DNA of 40,958 nucleotides from an uncultured Christensenella sp. Lineage in GTDB: Bacteria; Bacillota; Clostridia; Christensenellales; UBA1242. Shown piece by piece: positions 1 to 10,000 of the stretch. Made by a program: the position numbers and the translations under genes. Position 1 is the stretch's first letter. Each line of letters opens with the position of its first letter. The notes below the pieces were generated by a model. That model was not told the DNA's origin. It searched no databases and was given only the letters and a program-made list of their open reading frames with translations. The stretch covers positions 1 to 40,958 of the forward strand of contig CASDOR010000017.1 in assembly GCA_949282135.1 (NCBI GenBank), given 5' to 3'.

Positions 1-237
1 CATCATAAAACTAGGCTTGTTGCAGGTCGAGCAAGTTACATAGAACGCAATAAAGCCATGATAGATGATAGTGACCTGTGTGTGTTTTACTACAATGAAA
101 ACTATGATGTTACACCAAAAAAGCAGGCACAAAAAAACCTTAGCTATTACCGCCCAAAAAGTGGAACAAGGCTAAGTTACAAATACGCAAAAAGTAAAAA
201 TAAAAAGCTTATAAATATATATGAGATAATTAGTTAA
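1..237 (+). CDS. SLOG-superfamily (DUF1273-like) protein, 5' end outside window
   Basis: The frame is open from the first base and stops at TAA 235-237, giving 78 C-terminal residues. The visible part contains ERNKAMIDDSDLCVFYY followed by SGTRLSYKYAKSKNKKLINIYEI. This is the typical end of small Rossmann-like SLOG/DUF1273 proteins: an 'R-N-x-x-M-x-D-x-S-D' strand, a G(T/A) turn, then a helix of the 'A-x-x-K-x-K-K-x-I-N-I' type. The family is predicted, not proven, to bind nucleotide-like ligands. The N-terminal FFGHR-type half is missing because the window starts inside the gene. A second member of the family lies at 30015-30467 on the other strand. The family assignment is fairly secure; the biological role is unknown. 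Confidence 0.72.
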   Translation, partial: HHKTRLVAGRASYIERNKAMIDDSDLCVFYYNENYDVTPKKQAQKNLSYYRPKSGTRLSYKYAKSKNKKLINIYEIIS

Positions 238-306
238 ATTTTTTTAGAAGATTATTTTGTATTATCAATTTCTTTGGTAAACTTATCTAAAAAAATTTAT
301 CTAATT

Positions 307-412
307 CAAAAACAACATTTTTTATTCAAAAACAACATTTTTTATTTTGAAAAGCAGCATTTTTTATTTTGAAAAACAGCCTTTTTTATTTTGAAAAACA
401 ACATTTTTTATT
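307..412. repeat. Five tandem copies of a 20-22 bp AT-rich unit
   Basis: Copies start at 307, 327, 347, 369 and 391. Each reads roughly (ttg/c)aaaaacaacattttttatt; the first two are identical 20-mers and the last three are 22-mers with one to three changes. The array fills the centre of the 393-bp gap between the SLOG gene and the rpsI terminator. I see no gene, RNA or promoter in the rest of that gap. Confidence 0.85.
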
Positions 413-520
413 CAACAAGAGACATATTTTAGATATTTATTTTGTCCTTATTTCTTATATATATTTTATGATTTTTTTAGTTTTATACTATTTTTAAATA
501 TAAGATAAGCATTAAAGAGC

Positions 521-552
521 AAAAAACACCACCTCTTATAAAAAGAAGTGGT
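521..552 (-). terminator. Rho-independent terminator of rplM-rpsI
   Basis: Positions 528-537 (ACCACCTCTT) pair with 543-552 (AAGAAGTGGT) with one mismatch and a short loop. On the minus strand the stem is followed by G and six T (521-526). It lies about 80 bp past the rpsI stop codon and there is no T-tract on the plus side, so it serves the minus-strand operon. Confidence 0.8.
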
Positions 553-630
553 ATTTATTAAATAAACAAATTTAAAATTTATAGCACATAAGACACTTAA
601 AAATCGTGCACACACATCAAAAGTATAATA

Positions 631-1164
631 TTATCTCTTTGAGAATTGAGGTGCTTTTCTTGCTTTCTTTAAGCCGTATTTCTTTCTCTCTTTCATTCTT
701 GAATCACGAGATAAGAAACCTGCTTTTTTAAGTTCTGCCTTATAAATTTCGTTTTCCTTAACAAGTGCCCTTGCAATACCATGTCTTATAGCACCTGTTT
801 GTCCAGTGTACCCACCGCCATAAACATTAGCAATGACGTCATACTTATTATTTGTATCTGTAAGAACGAGTGGTTGACGAACAATAAGTTTAAGAGTCTC
901 AAGATTAAAGTAATCGTCAATATCTCTACCATTAATAGTAATTTTACCAGTCCCACTAACAAGTCTAACACGTGCAACAGCATCTTTTCTTCTACCTGTT
1001 GAAATCTTGCAAACTGGTTTTACTTTAGATTTCTTATGAAGTCTTACAAGAGGTTTTTTAACTTCTTTTACTTCTACCTCTTGATTTTTTTCTTTTTTAA
1101 CACTTTTGTCACCTTCTACTTTTTTAGGTGCTCTTGTTTTCTTTTCCTTTACTTCTTCTGCCAT
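631..1164 (-). CDS. rpsI: Ribosomal protein uS9 (S9) with charged N-terminal extension
   Basis: Small-subunit ribosomal protein S9, whose C-terminal tail reaches the ribosomal P site. From about residue 52 onward it is canonical: [14 protein letters not shown], then [38 protein letters not shown] and the terminal FSKR, the conserved S/T-K-R tail. Usual bacterial S9 is about 130 residues; this one is 177. The first ~48 residues are an extra Lys/Glu-rich segment ([27 protein letters not shown]) with no predicted fold. The start is favoured because rplM ends and rpsI begins in the shared TAATG (1-nt overlap), with AAAGGAG just upstream. It is second in the rplM-rpsI operon and is followed by a terminator at 521-552. 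Confidence 0.97.
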   Translation of the reverse strand: MAEEVKEKKTRAPKKVEGDKSVKKEKNQEVEVKEVKKPLVRLHKKSKVKPVCKISTGRRKDAVARVRLVSGTGKITINGRDIDDYFNLETLKLIVRQPLVLTDTNNKYDVIANVYGGGYTGQTGAIRHGIARALVKENEIYKAELKKAGFLSRDSRMKERKKYGLKKARKAPQFSKR

Positions 1165-1607
1165 TAGACCCTTGCTCCTTTAATTTCAATTAACACTGGC
1201 TTTTGTGCCTCATGGTTATGATTTGCGTCTTTATAAACTCTAAGTTTTTTAATCATCTTTGCACCAAGTGAATTTTTTGGTAACATTCCTTTTACAGCAC
1301 GGATAACTGCAAAATCAGATTTTTCCTTAAGAAGTTTATCATATCCAATTTCTTTGAGTCCACCTACGTAGCCACTATAATGATAATACTTTTTGTCCTT
1401 TAATTTATTCCCAGTCAAAACAACTTTGTCACTATTAATAACTATAACATGATCCCCTGTATCAACATGTGGTGTAAATTCTGGCTTATTCTTCCCTCTA
1501 AGAATACTTGCTACTTGGCTTGCAAGTCTACCAAGAGGCATATTTGTTGCGTCAACAATATACCATTTACTTTCCACAGTTTGAGGTTTTGCCATAAATG
1601 TTTTCAT
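1164..1607 (-). CDS. rplM: Ribosomal protein uL13 (L13)
   Basis: Large-subunit protein L13, an early assembly protein that binds 23S rRNA. At 147 residues it has the family's usual length. Motifs seen: [20 protein letters not shown] near the N-terminus, [18 protein letters not shown] in the middle, and [19 protein letters not shown] toward the end. GAGGAGAT sits directly before ATG 1607; a second in-frame ATG four codons in (MAKPQ) is less well placed. First gene of the rplM-rpsI operon. A promoter (1738-1766) and an L13-leader-like RNA fold (1687-1735) lie upstream, suggesting that free L13 represses its own mRNA as in other Bacillota. Confidence 0.98.
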   Translation of the reverse strand: MKTFMAKPQTVESKWYIVDATNMPLGRLASQVASILRGKNKPEFTPHVDTGDHVIVINSDKVVLTGNKLKDKKYYHYSGYVGGLKEIGYDKLLKEKSDFAVIRAVKGMLPKNSLGAKMIKKLRVYKDANHNHEAQKPVLIEIKGARV

Positions 1608-1686
1608 TTTATCTCCTCACAAACCTTTTTCTTTTATCTTTTTTATAAAATTTTTAATTGTATGTTAAGCTACTTTTTTACTTCTC

Positions 1687-1735
1687 ATGTCTGGGCTAAA
1701 AGACAAAATAAAGGTCAAAACTAGCCTCGCGACAT
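1687..1735 (-). promoter_or_regulatory. L13 ribosomal-protein leader (candidate autoregulatory RNA)
   Basis: Read on the minus strand, the 5' UTR of rplM folds into one nested stem: ATGTC (1735-1731) with GACAT (1691-1687), GGCTA with TAGCC, and GAC with GTC around an AT loop, with an internal loop GCGA. The arrangement starts right at the expected transcript start and matches what I recall of the L13 leader family of Bacillota, but I could not run a covariance model. The likely ligand is L13 itself (inference from the family). Confidence 0.7.
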
Positions 1736-1737
1736 AT

Positions 1738-1766
1738 ATAATAATAGTTCTATAACACTTTGTCAA
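1738..1766 (-). promoter_or_regulatory. Sigma-A promoter of rplM-rpsI
   Basis: On the minus strand: TTGACA (1766-1761), a 17-nt spacer, and TATTAT (1743-1738). The expected start site falls at the first base pairs of the L13-type leader, which supports both calls. Confidence 0.8.
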
Positions 1767-1931
1767 GTGTTTTTATTATTTTTTAGTACTGGATTTATAG
1801 TAAAGTTTACCTATAATACTTATGTAAAGAGCACGTGTGTGTCTTTTACCCCAGGACAATTCTACCTATTCTACTTAATAAATAGCACGCACCCTTAAAA
1901 CCACCCAAAAATCTAAGACTAACAAACTTGT

Positions 1932-2117
1932 CAATCTTCTTTTAAATGTACAAAAAAAGTTCTACCAATCTTCTTTTAAATGTACAAAAAACTTTACTAA
2001 ACTTTATTTTTAAAAGCAACAAAAAATTCTATCAAACTTCTTTTAAAAATGCAAAAAAGATCTATTTTTAAAAGCAACAAAAAATTCTATCAAACTTCTT
2101 TTTTAAATGCAAAAGAC
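1932..2117. repeat. Two short direct-repeat pairs in the rplM-truA gap
   Basis: A 34-bp unit (caatcttcttttaaatgtac plus an A/T tail) occurs at 1932 and 1966. A 58-bp unit (tatttttaaaagcaac, then ttctatcaaacttctttt) occurs at 2005 and 2063. The two units share the cttcttttaaa-tgcaaaa core, so they look like drifted copies of one older array. The rest of the 1767-2180 gap shows only a weak A/T stem (2145-2171) that could end truA transcription. Confidence 0.75.
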
Positions 2118-2180
2118 CTATCAAATTTTTGTTTAAAACACTAAAAAAAGTAAAATATAAGGTGACTTTTTAGATTAAAA

Positions 2181-2936
2181 TCAATTATTTTTTGTGCCAA
2201 AATCATATTCTACTTTTTCTAGATACAAGCCATTTGGGCTTACTGTTTTACCAGCTAAGTGTCTTTTTCCACCATTTAAGAGGTTCTTAAAATTTTCTAA
2301 AGTTATTTTTTTTCTTGCAACGTCAAGAAGAGTTCCAACAATAATGCGTACCATATTATACAAAAAACCATTACCTGTTATGTGGTAAGTAATGTACTCA
2401 TTTTCAAAAGTAAAATAAGACGAATAAATAGTACGAATGGTAGTTTTAGTAGATGCTTTACTAGCTACAAAGGCACTAAAATCATGCTCACCAACAACGA
2501 GTTTTGCCCCCTCTTCAAGTAAAGTATAATCCAAATCATACGGAAAATTTAACACTCTATTTTCGTCAAAAACGCTAAAATTTTCCCCATTGTAGATTTT
2601 ATAAATATACGTCTTACGTTTGGCGTCTTTTCTACTACTAAACGAGCTTGAAACCTCAAACGCATCTTTTACTCTAATGTCGCTAGGCAAATAAAAATTA
2701 ATTGGTATTTTAAGTTTATTTATCGGTATTGTAGTACTAGTCTTAAAATTAACTACTTGACCTAAAGCATGTACTCCCCTGTCTGTCCTACCGCTTGGAG
2801 TTACTTTTACCTCTTCTTTTACCGCCTCTTTAATCGCATTTTCTAAGACCTCTTGAATAGATAAGCCATTCTTTTGCCTTTGAAAACCGGCATATTTTGT
2901 GCCAATGTACTCAATTATTAAACAAATATTCTTCAT
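2181..2936 (-). CDS. truA: tRNA pseudouridine synthase A (TruA)
   Basis: Converts uridines 38-40 of the tRNA anticodon stem to pseudouridine. The 251-residue length fits the family. The catalytic Asp is D52 in SGRTDRGVHALGQVVNF. The substrate-binding second half is seen as HDFSAFVASKAS, YHITGNGFLYNMVRIIVGTLLDV and AGKTVSPNGLYLEKVEY, all typical of TruA. There is no Shine-Dalgarno sequence before ATG 2936, and a candidate -10 lies only 7 nt upstream, so the message may be leaderless (see findings). It is divergently arranged with nifJ and appears to be a single-gene unit; the ECF transporter genes and rplQ that often precede truA in Bacillota are not adjacent. Confidence 0.96.
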   Translation of the reverse strand: MKNICLIIEYIGTKYAGFQRQKNGLSIQEVLENAIKEAVKEEVKVTPSGRTDRGVHALGQVVNFKTSTTIPINKLKIPINFYLPSDIRVKDAFEVSSSFSSRKDAKRKTYIYKIYNGENFSVFDENRVLNFPYDLDYTLLEEGAKLVVGEHDFSAFVASKASTKTTIRTIYSSYFTFENEYITYHITGNGFLYNMVRIIVGTLLDVARKKITLENFKNLLNGGKRHLAGKTVSPNGLYLEKVEYDFGTKNN

Positions 2937-2943
2937 GTAAAAT

Positions 2944-2971
2944 ATTGTAATACAAACTAAAAAAAATTCAA
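2944..2971 (-). promoter_or_regulatory. Candidate truA promoter
   Basis: On the minus strand: TTGAAT (2971-2966), a 16-nt spacer and TACAAT (2949-2944), with only ATTTTAC between the -10 box and the ATG. In such AT-rich DNA chance matches are common, so confidence is moderate. Confidence 0.45.
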
Positions 2972-2978
2972 ATTAAAA

Positions 2979-3007
2979 TTGACAAAAATAAAAAATATAA
3001 TCATACT
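2979..3007 (+). promoter_or_regulatory. Possible nifJ promoter
   Basis: A perfect TTGACA (2979-2984) is followed after 17 nt by CATACT (3002-3007), a mediocre -10 box. It would give a leader of about 100 nt before the strong AAGGAG (3104-3109) that sets ATG 3117. Other -10 choices such as TACAAT at 3016 lack a good -35. Confidence 0.35.
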
Positions 3008-3116
3008 AATTATGTTACAATAAGTTTTACTAAAACAAATTAGAAAAAACATTTTTTAGTTGTGTTTTTAAGTTGTTTTGTAAAAAGTTTAATAAAAAAT
3101 CTTAAGGAGCAAAAAA

Positions 3117-6100
3117 ATGAAATTAACTGTTGACGGAAATACTAGTTGCGCACGTATTGCGTATGCACTATCAGATATTATTTCTATTTACCCAATAACC
3201 CCTTCTTCTCCTATGGCGGAAGCTGCGGACGAGTGGCAAGCTAAGGGTATAAAAAATTTATTTAATAGAGTTGTAAAAGTAACTCAACTTGAAAGTGAAG
3301 GTGGAGTTGCCGGTGCTGTTCATGGGAGTGTGTCAGCTGGGGCTCTTACAACAACTTTCACCGCTAGTCAAGGGCTACTTCTTATGATTCCTAATATGTA
3401 CAAAATCGCGGGAGAACTACTCCCTTGCGTTTTTCACGTGTCGGCAAGGGCTTTGTCTACTCATGCACTTTCCATCTTTGGCGACCATCAAGATGTTATG
3501 GCGGTTAGAAGTACTGGTTTTGGGATGCTTGCTTCAAACACAGTTGAAGAAGCTCAAGACATGGCAGCGGCGGCTCACATCGCAAGTCTTAAGAGCAGTG
3601 TTCCTTTTGTACATTTTTTTGATGGATTTAGAACCTCACACGAGATACAAAAAATAGATGGTATTGAGATTGAGGATTTAAAGAAAATTTTACCTACTCG
3701 CGAGATTGAAGAGTTTAGAAATAGAGGTTTGTCTTCCGTCACCCCTCACCAACAGGGTACAGCACAAAATCCTGACATTTATTTTCAAAATAGAGAGGCT
3801 TGTAACCCTTACTATAACAACGCGGTGCTAGCAGTCAAAGATGCTATGAAAGACTTAGAAAAAATTACAAATAGAACCTATCACCTATTTGACTACTATG
3901 GAGATAAAAACGCAACTGACGTAGTTGTACTTATTGGAAGTGCGGTTGAGACTGTTAAGCAAGTAGTTAATGATTTGAACAAAAAAGGAAGCAAAGTTGG
4001 TGTTTTAGCTGTTAGGCTTTATAGGCCATTTTCTAACGTTGATTTTGTGTCAAGTCTTCCAAAGAGTGTAAAGAGGATTGCAGTACTTGATAGGACTAAA
4101 GAAAGTGGAAGTGAGGGCGAACCTTTATACAAAGATGTTGTCTCTGCCCTGTTTTCGCGTAACGTCAAAATAATTGGCGGGAGATACGGGCTTGGAGGAA
4201 AAGAGTTTACCCCTGCACACGCAAAAGGTGTTTTTGATAATCTGATGGGAGAATGCAAAAACGACTTCACTATTGGAATAACTGATGACGTAACTCATTT
4301 GTCACTAGACTACGACAAAAACTACAGAGTTGAAACAGACAACTATGCATGCAAATTTTTTGGGCTTGGAAGTGACGGGACTGTAGGCGCTAACAAAAAT
4401 TCAATTAAAATTATTGGTTCAAATACAGATTTAAACGCACAAGGATACTTTGAATACGACTCTAAAAAATCTGGTAGTGCGACTATTTCCCACCTTAGAT
4501 TTGGAAAATCTAAAACAAATGCGCCATACCTTATTACTTATGCAAATTTTATTGCCTGTCATAATGTAAGTTTTGTTGGAAAATATGATATGGCAAGCGA
4601 CCTTAAAGAAAACGGCACATTTTTGCTTAATGCTCCATTTGACCGTGACGAATTAGTAAAATATCTTCCAAATACATTTTTTGCTGTCTTAAAGCAGAAA
4701 AACGCACGTCTTTTTGTTGTTGACGCAAACAAAATCACTGAAAAAGTAGGGCTTGGCAACAAAATTAATGTTGTCATGCAAGCTTGTTTTTTCAAACTTA
4801 CAAACATAATTGATTATGAAAAAATAGAAAAACTACTTATTGATAGTGTTATAAAAACTTATTCCAGAAAAGGTCAAAATGTAGTTGATGCAAATATTAA
4901 TGCTATAAAAAATGCGACCTATGACATGTACGAGTTTGATTTGACGAGTTTCACTCCAAAAAAAGAACCAAAAATTCGAGATTCTGCCCCTCTTGACCCA
5001 TATGATGAAAAGTTTATAAAGAGAATTGAACATAAACAAGGTGACGACTTACCAGTCTCAAGTTTTGATGCGAGAGGCTACGTCCCAACTGACACGTCAA
5101 AATATGAAAAAAGAGGTATTTCCCTCACCTCTCCCTGTTGGATAGAACAAAATTGTATTGAGTGCAATATGTGTTCTGCTGTCTGCCCTCACGCAGCAAT
5201 TAGACCGGTGCTTGTAAGTGACGAGGAGCTTAAAAACGCACCAGCAAGTTTTAATACTAAGAAAGCAATTGGGGTTAATAATTATAATTTCCGTATGCAA
5301 ATAGACGTACGAGATTGTACAGGATGCGGAAATTGTGTAAAGGTTTGCCCTGCAAAAGAAAAAGCTTTAGTTATGAAATCAAGTATTGAAGTAGAAAGCA
5401 AAGAAAAAGAAAACTACGAGTACGCAAAAGACATTATTAATCCACCTACAATTTTTGGAACAAACACAATAAAAGGTAGTCAATTTAAGAAACCTTACTT
5501 TGAGTTTAGCGGTGCGTGTGCTGGTTGTGGCGAGACACCTTATATTAAACTTGTATCTCAACTTTTTGGTAACAGAATGGTCATTGCAAACGCAACAGGA
5601 TGCTCGAGTATTTATTCTGGAAGTGCACCTACTTCCCCATTTGCAAAAAATAAAGACGGAAGAGGTCCAGCTTGGGCAAGTAGTTTATTTGAAGATAATG
5701 CAGAGTTTGGACTTGGCATAACACTAGCTCTAAAAGAAAAACGACAAAAATTAAAGGAAGAAGTTTCATCTTTCTTACCTACTTGTCAAAATGAAGAGTT
5801 ATCAAGTTTACTTAAAATGTGGCTTGAAAATTTTGAAAATGGGGACAAAACTTATGAATTATCTTTAAAACTCAGTCCTCTTGTAAAAGGCACAAAACTA
5901 GACGCGTATGCTAAATCGTTTGTCAAAGAAAGTGTTTGGTGCATTGGCGGTGATGGTTGGGCTTATGATATTGGTTTTGGCGGACTTGACCATGTTCTTG
6001 CAAGTGGTGAGAATATAAATATTTTGGTGCTTGATACTGAAGTTTATTCAAATACAGGCGGACAAATGTCTAAGTCTACCCCACTTTCTGCGACAGCTAA

Positions 6101-6575
6101 ATTTGCAACAAGCGGTAAAAGGACTCCTAAAAAAGATTTAGGCAGAATTGCTATGACATATAAAAATGTATATGTCGCACAAGTTGGACTCGGCGCTGAT
6201 ATGAATCAATGTGTAAAAGCAATAAATGAGGCAGAAAGTTACAACGGACCAAGTCTCATTATTGCCTATTCCCCTTGTATAAATCATGGAATAAATATGA
6301 GTGAGTCACAAACTGAAATTAGACGAGCAGTTGAATGTGGCTATTGGCATTTATACAGATATGACCCAAGACTAAGAAAAGAAAACAAAAATCCATTTAG
6401 ACTTGATAGTAAAGAGCCAACACACGACTATAAAGAATTTTTACAAAATGAAACAAGGTTTAAAGCACTTGAAAAAATCTCAAAGAGTCTAGCTGAAAAA
6501 CTCTTTGAAGAAAGCAAACAAATTGCAATAGAAAAATATAACACCTATAAAAAAATGGCAGAAGAATATAAGTAA
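3117..6575 (+). CDS. nifJ: Pyruvate:ferredoxin (flavodoxin) oxidoreductase, single-chain
   Basis: Oxidatively decarboxylates pyruvate to acetyl-CoA and CO2 and reduces ferredoxin, the central anaerobic pyruvate route in the cytoplasm. At 1152 residues it is a fused single-chain PFOR. Order: alpha domain (YPITPSSPMAEAADEW, TQLESEGGVAGAVHG, FTASQGLLLMIPNMYKIAGE), CoA-binding/transketolase-C domain, gamma domain (about 410-630), a two-[4Fe-4S] ferredoxin domain (CIECNMCSAVCP from C680, CTGCGNCVKVCP from C734), then the TPP domain with C801-x-x-C804 binding the proximal cluster, GDGW at 945-948 and NTGGQMSKSTP. The C-terminal CINHG is present. AAGGAG lies 7 nt before the ATG. It is monocistronic, with a strong terminator at 6622-6664. 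Confidence 0.98.
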   Translation: MKLTVDGNTSCARIAYALSDIISIYPITPSSPMAEAADEWQAKGIKNLFNRVVKVTQLESEGGVAGAVHGSVSAGALTTTFTASQGLLLMIPNMYKIAGELLPCVFHVSARALSTHALSIFGDHQDVMAVRSTGFGMLASNTVEEAQDMAAAAHIASLKSSVPFVHFFDGFRTSHEIQKIDGIEIEDLKKILPTREIEEFRNRGLSSVTPHQQGTAQNPDIYFQNREACNPYYNNAVLAVKDAMKDLEKITNRTYHLFDYYGDKNATDVVVLIGSAVETVKQVVNDLNKKGSKVGVLAVRLYRPFSNVDFVSSLPKSVKRIAVLDRTKESGSEGEPLYKDVVSALFSRNVKIIGGRYGLGGKEFTPAHAKGVFDNLMGECKNDFTIGITDDVTHLSLDYDKNYRVETDNYACKFFGLGSDGTVGANKNSIKIIGSNTDLNAQGYFEYDSKKSGSATISHLRFGKSKTNAPYLITYANFIACHNVSFVGKYDMASDLKENGTFLLNAPFDRDELVKYLPNTFFAVLKQKNARLFVVDANKITEKVGLGNKINVVMQACFFKLTNIIDYEKIEKLLIDSVIKTYSRKGQNVVDANINAIKNATYDMYEFDLTSFTPKKEPKIRDSAPLDPYDEKFIKRIEHKQGDDLPVSSFDARGYVPTDTSKYEKRGISLTSPCWIEQNCIECNMCSAVCPHAAIRPVLVSDEELKNAPASFNTKKAIGVNNYNFRMQIDVRDCTGCGNCVKVCPAKEKALVMKSSIEVESKEKENYEYAKDIINPPTIFGTNTIKGSQFKKPYFEFSGACAGCGETPYIKLVSQLFGNRMVIANATGCSSIYSGSAPTSPFAKNKDGRGPAWASSLFEDNAEFGLGITLALKEKRQKLKEEVSSFLPTCQNEELSSLLKMWLENFENGDKTYELSLKLSPLVKGTKLDAYAKSFVKESVWCIGGDGWAYDIGFGGLDHVLASGENINILVLDTEVYSNTGGQMSKSTPLSATAKFATSGKRTPKKDLGRIAMTYKNVYVAQVGLGADMNQCVKAINEAESYNGPSLIIAYSPCINHGINMSESQTEIRRAVECGYWHLYRYDPRLRKENKNPFRLDSKEPTHDYKEFLQNETRFKALEKISKSLAEKLFEESKQIAIEKYNTYKKMAEEYK

Positions 6576-6621
6576 AAATTTTTAGCAAAAAAGCATTAAA
6601 AATATATGTTTTAATTATAAA

Positions 6622-6664
6622 AACCTATCTATTTAAGAGTCTTTTCCAATAGGTAGGTTTTATT
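6622..6664 (+). terminator. Terminator of nifJ
   Basis: AACCTATCTATT (6622-6633) pairs with AATAGGTAGGTT (6648-6659), 12 bp with one G-U, followed by TTATT. It lies 46 bp past the nifJ stop. The A-run before the stem could let it act weakly in the other direction too. Confidence 0.85.
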
Positions 6665-6837
6665 ACATTAAAAAGTAAACAAGTTTAAATAAAACTTATT
6701 ATACAATACTAAAGTCTTTAAAATTGCCACATGAGAAAAACATGAATGAAACAAGTATAATAATTTGCTAATAAAAATAAGGATTTGATTTTATAAAGCA
6801 CCTAGCAAAAAATGTTAAAATTATTAAAAAATATTTT

Positions 6838-6957
6838 TTACCTGCAAAAGAATTAATGAGTAAACAACCCATAAAAACTACAATGAGCTAAATAAACTAT
6901 TGTGTATCATTTTTTGACAATTTACCTCTAAAAGAATTAACGAGTAAACTACCTATA
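6838..6957. repeat. 36-bp direct repeat, two copies
   Basis: Copies at 6838-6873 and 6922-6957 share ttacct-(gc/ct)-aaaagaatta, (a/c)-gagtaaac and acc-(c/t)-ata, about five differences in 36. They lie in the 481-bp gap between nifJ and the papain-family gene. No coding potential or RNA is seen in the rest of that gap. A perfect TAACTTTAAAGTTA palindrome (7046-7059) overlaps the stop codon of the next gene. Confidence 0.75.
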
Positions 6958-7056
6958 TGCTAATTACCGTAAACAATTAAAGATATTTGTTTTAATTTTT
7001 ATTCCATAAAAATAATTTTAGTTAGCAGCCACTCTATTATATTTTTAACTTTAAAG

Positions 7057-10000
7057 TTACTTACCAAAGACCCACCAGTCAAATTTATTTCTTTTCTTTC
7101 TTCTAATTATTGCAAGAATTATTAAAGCAATAATAATAGCACTAACGACCCCTAAGACTATATATAAGATATAAATATTACTTGCAACTGAAACATTTAT
7201 AATTGTGTCAGTGTCAATTCCACTAAGACTTCTATCAAAGGTAAAATATTCAAAAAGCCCAAGTTTATAATTATCATGCAAGATGCTAGTACTTACGTCT
7301 TCACCATATACTACTAAAGCATCATAACTATTTCCGTTCAAAACAAAAGTTACGTTATAGACATTAGGAGTATAAATTGCATTAATATTTAAGTCTTCTT
7401 CTACACTCTCAATCCCATTTTCAACTGACCAGCGAGGCAAAGTATCGTCATAATGCTCTTTTGTAGGAATACTAGGATACTCCTCCACATTTAAGCTTCC
7501 TCCGTGCGTGACATCTATAGACTTAACAATTTGATTATCTATAACAAAATTAATGTCATAAACATTTAAGGTTATATTTTCAAGTTCAATACTAAACTCG
7601 CCCCTAACTTCTTTAACTACAAAATTTACACCTAGAGTATTTGAAGATAAAGCTCTAGTACTTTTGTCTACCCTGTCAAGCTTTACTCGTTCGTTAGTCT
7701 CACTATAAAGTGCATAAGCATTAAGGTTATCATAAGATTTGTTATATTTATCTTCTAAAACGACAGTAAATTCATAGTCTTTTCCAAATTCAATATTGCT
7801 ACTCCCGAGTATCTCATAAACATCATTTTGAGCTGGTGGAATGACATCAAAAACTATTATATCAAACTTTGCATAAAGAGTCTTATCTCCCGTCATACCC
7901 TTCAAATTCAAGACTTGTTCTCCGCTAAAATCTTGACTCAAATAAAAACCTACAAAGTTATAACCAAGTCTAGAAGGAGTTGGGAGCGAGAAATCACTTT
8001 CTATTGTATAAGTTAAAGGTGGTTTGTCACTACCAAACGAGCCCCCATTTAAAACAAAACTTAGATTATAACTTATCGGACTAAACTGACCTACAAAGGT
8101 AGTATCTTTTTCAATCACATAACCTGAAATGTCAACTAATTCATCTGTCCCATAAACCTTCCAACCTAAAAAGTCGTAACCTAAAATTGAGGTATTTAAA
8201 CCCTCAGGTAAACTTGTCACACAAGAAAAATGTTCGACATTTTCTAGACTAGACACCGCACCATTAAAGCCTATAAATGAAACATTATAGGTTTTGTACT
8301 TAATATAGTATTTACCAGGAACAATAGTTGCAATATAATTATCATTATTATACTTTGCCAAAATATCATAGCCATTTTCATTTCTTAGGCTTGAAGAATT
8401 TATCTCTTCATTATTACTATCAAGGCAACTAAATACTAAATTTAAGTTGTCTCCACCAACATAATTTCCAGTAATGGTATACGTATAATTATGGTCTACT
8501 TTCCCATAAAAAGCCTCTTTATCGTCAATCGAAATTGTGATACTAGCAGGTAAAATTTCAAAATATATAGGAGTAGAAGAAAACACTAAATTATAATTTG
8601 TTTGAAGTGACCTGCCTAAACTTAAGCTTCCAACTAAAATTTGATAGCTGCCAACGTTTTGTCCGCTTTCTCTTACAAGGCTACCAGAAAAACTAAATTG
8701 GTCGTTATAATACAAACTAGAATAATTAAAAGTTATGCTAGGGTCTAATGTGCCATAAGTTTTTGTAGTATAGTTTGGAGTAATAACAATATCTCGCTTT
8801 GTAATTTCATAGCAAATGTTTGTAGGATTTGAAAAGATTAGATTATAGTTATTCTTATTAAAACTTTCAGTATTTGATAGTGTCAATGTGCCAGCATTTA
8901 TAAGATAAACTCCAACACCTTGCCCCACTTCTCGATTAAGCGTCCCAGCAAAACCTGGCACTTCTCCGTAGATTTCACCACTATAAGAAAACAAGATATT
9001 ATCTGCGTCACCATAAATTTTACTTTGGTTTTCAAGAGGCAAAACGGTCAAATCTTTTCTAGATATAGTTAAAACTGCACTTAATGTAAGGTCATAATAA
9101 TTTTCTTTAGCAAACAAAACTTCTATCTCATATGTGCCTGCATCTTTAAACAAAAGTTCAGCAGCACTATAATCTAAAGTCCCTTTTAACCTATAACTAA
9201 CTTTAATGCCGTCACCAGCATTTACCTCAATCCCATGTTCCTCTCCGTCATAAGTGACACTTACGTTGTCTACATGAGCGTCCTTTATCTCGCCATTAGA
9301 AATATTAAAATAAACTTCCTCTTGCATTTCTAAAATATAATTATTTGCAATAAATAGTCCGTTATTTTCTATACTTAGACTTCCAAGCGTAATTAAGTGG
9401 TCGCCGACACTATTTCCACCTTCCCAAGATAACTTTCCTGAAAACAAAGGGGTCTGCCCATCAAGAGTATTTGAGTAAGAAAAAGTAAGCTCTGGATCGG
9501 CCTCTCCATAAACCTTTGTTTGATCCTTATCTGGCAAAATGTAAAGCGAGCGAGGAGTAATTTCAAATTTTATGTTATTATTTAGTGTGACAATATAATT
9601 TGATGCCTTAAACTTCCCATTATCATAAATTTGAGGGTCCAATGCAAAACTAAAACTATAACTCCCTACATTTTCGCCTGGGGTACGAGTTAAAGAAGCC
9701 TCAATATGAGGTGTTTCATTTGGCAAAGAATTTACAATATTAAACTCAAATTCAGGGTCTAACTCTCCGTAAACTTTTGAGTTTGACGTGACTTCAACAA
9801 CAAGTTCTCTTGGAGCAATGGTAAAAGGGACACCAGTTTCAAACTCCACATCATAATTTTCTATGTCAAAGGTGCTTGAAGAAAGTAATTCTAAATTGCC
9901 GAGCGTAATTTCATAACTTCCCACATCCTCACCTAAAGCTCTAGATAACCTACCAAGAGTCTTTGGACTCTCACCTTTTACTAAGCCACTTAATGTATAG

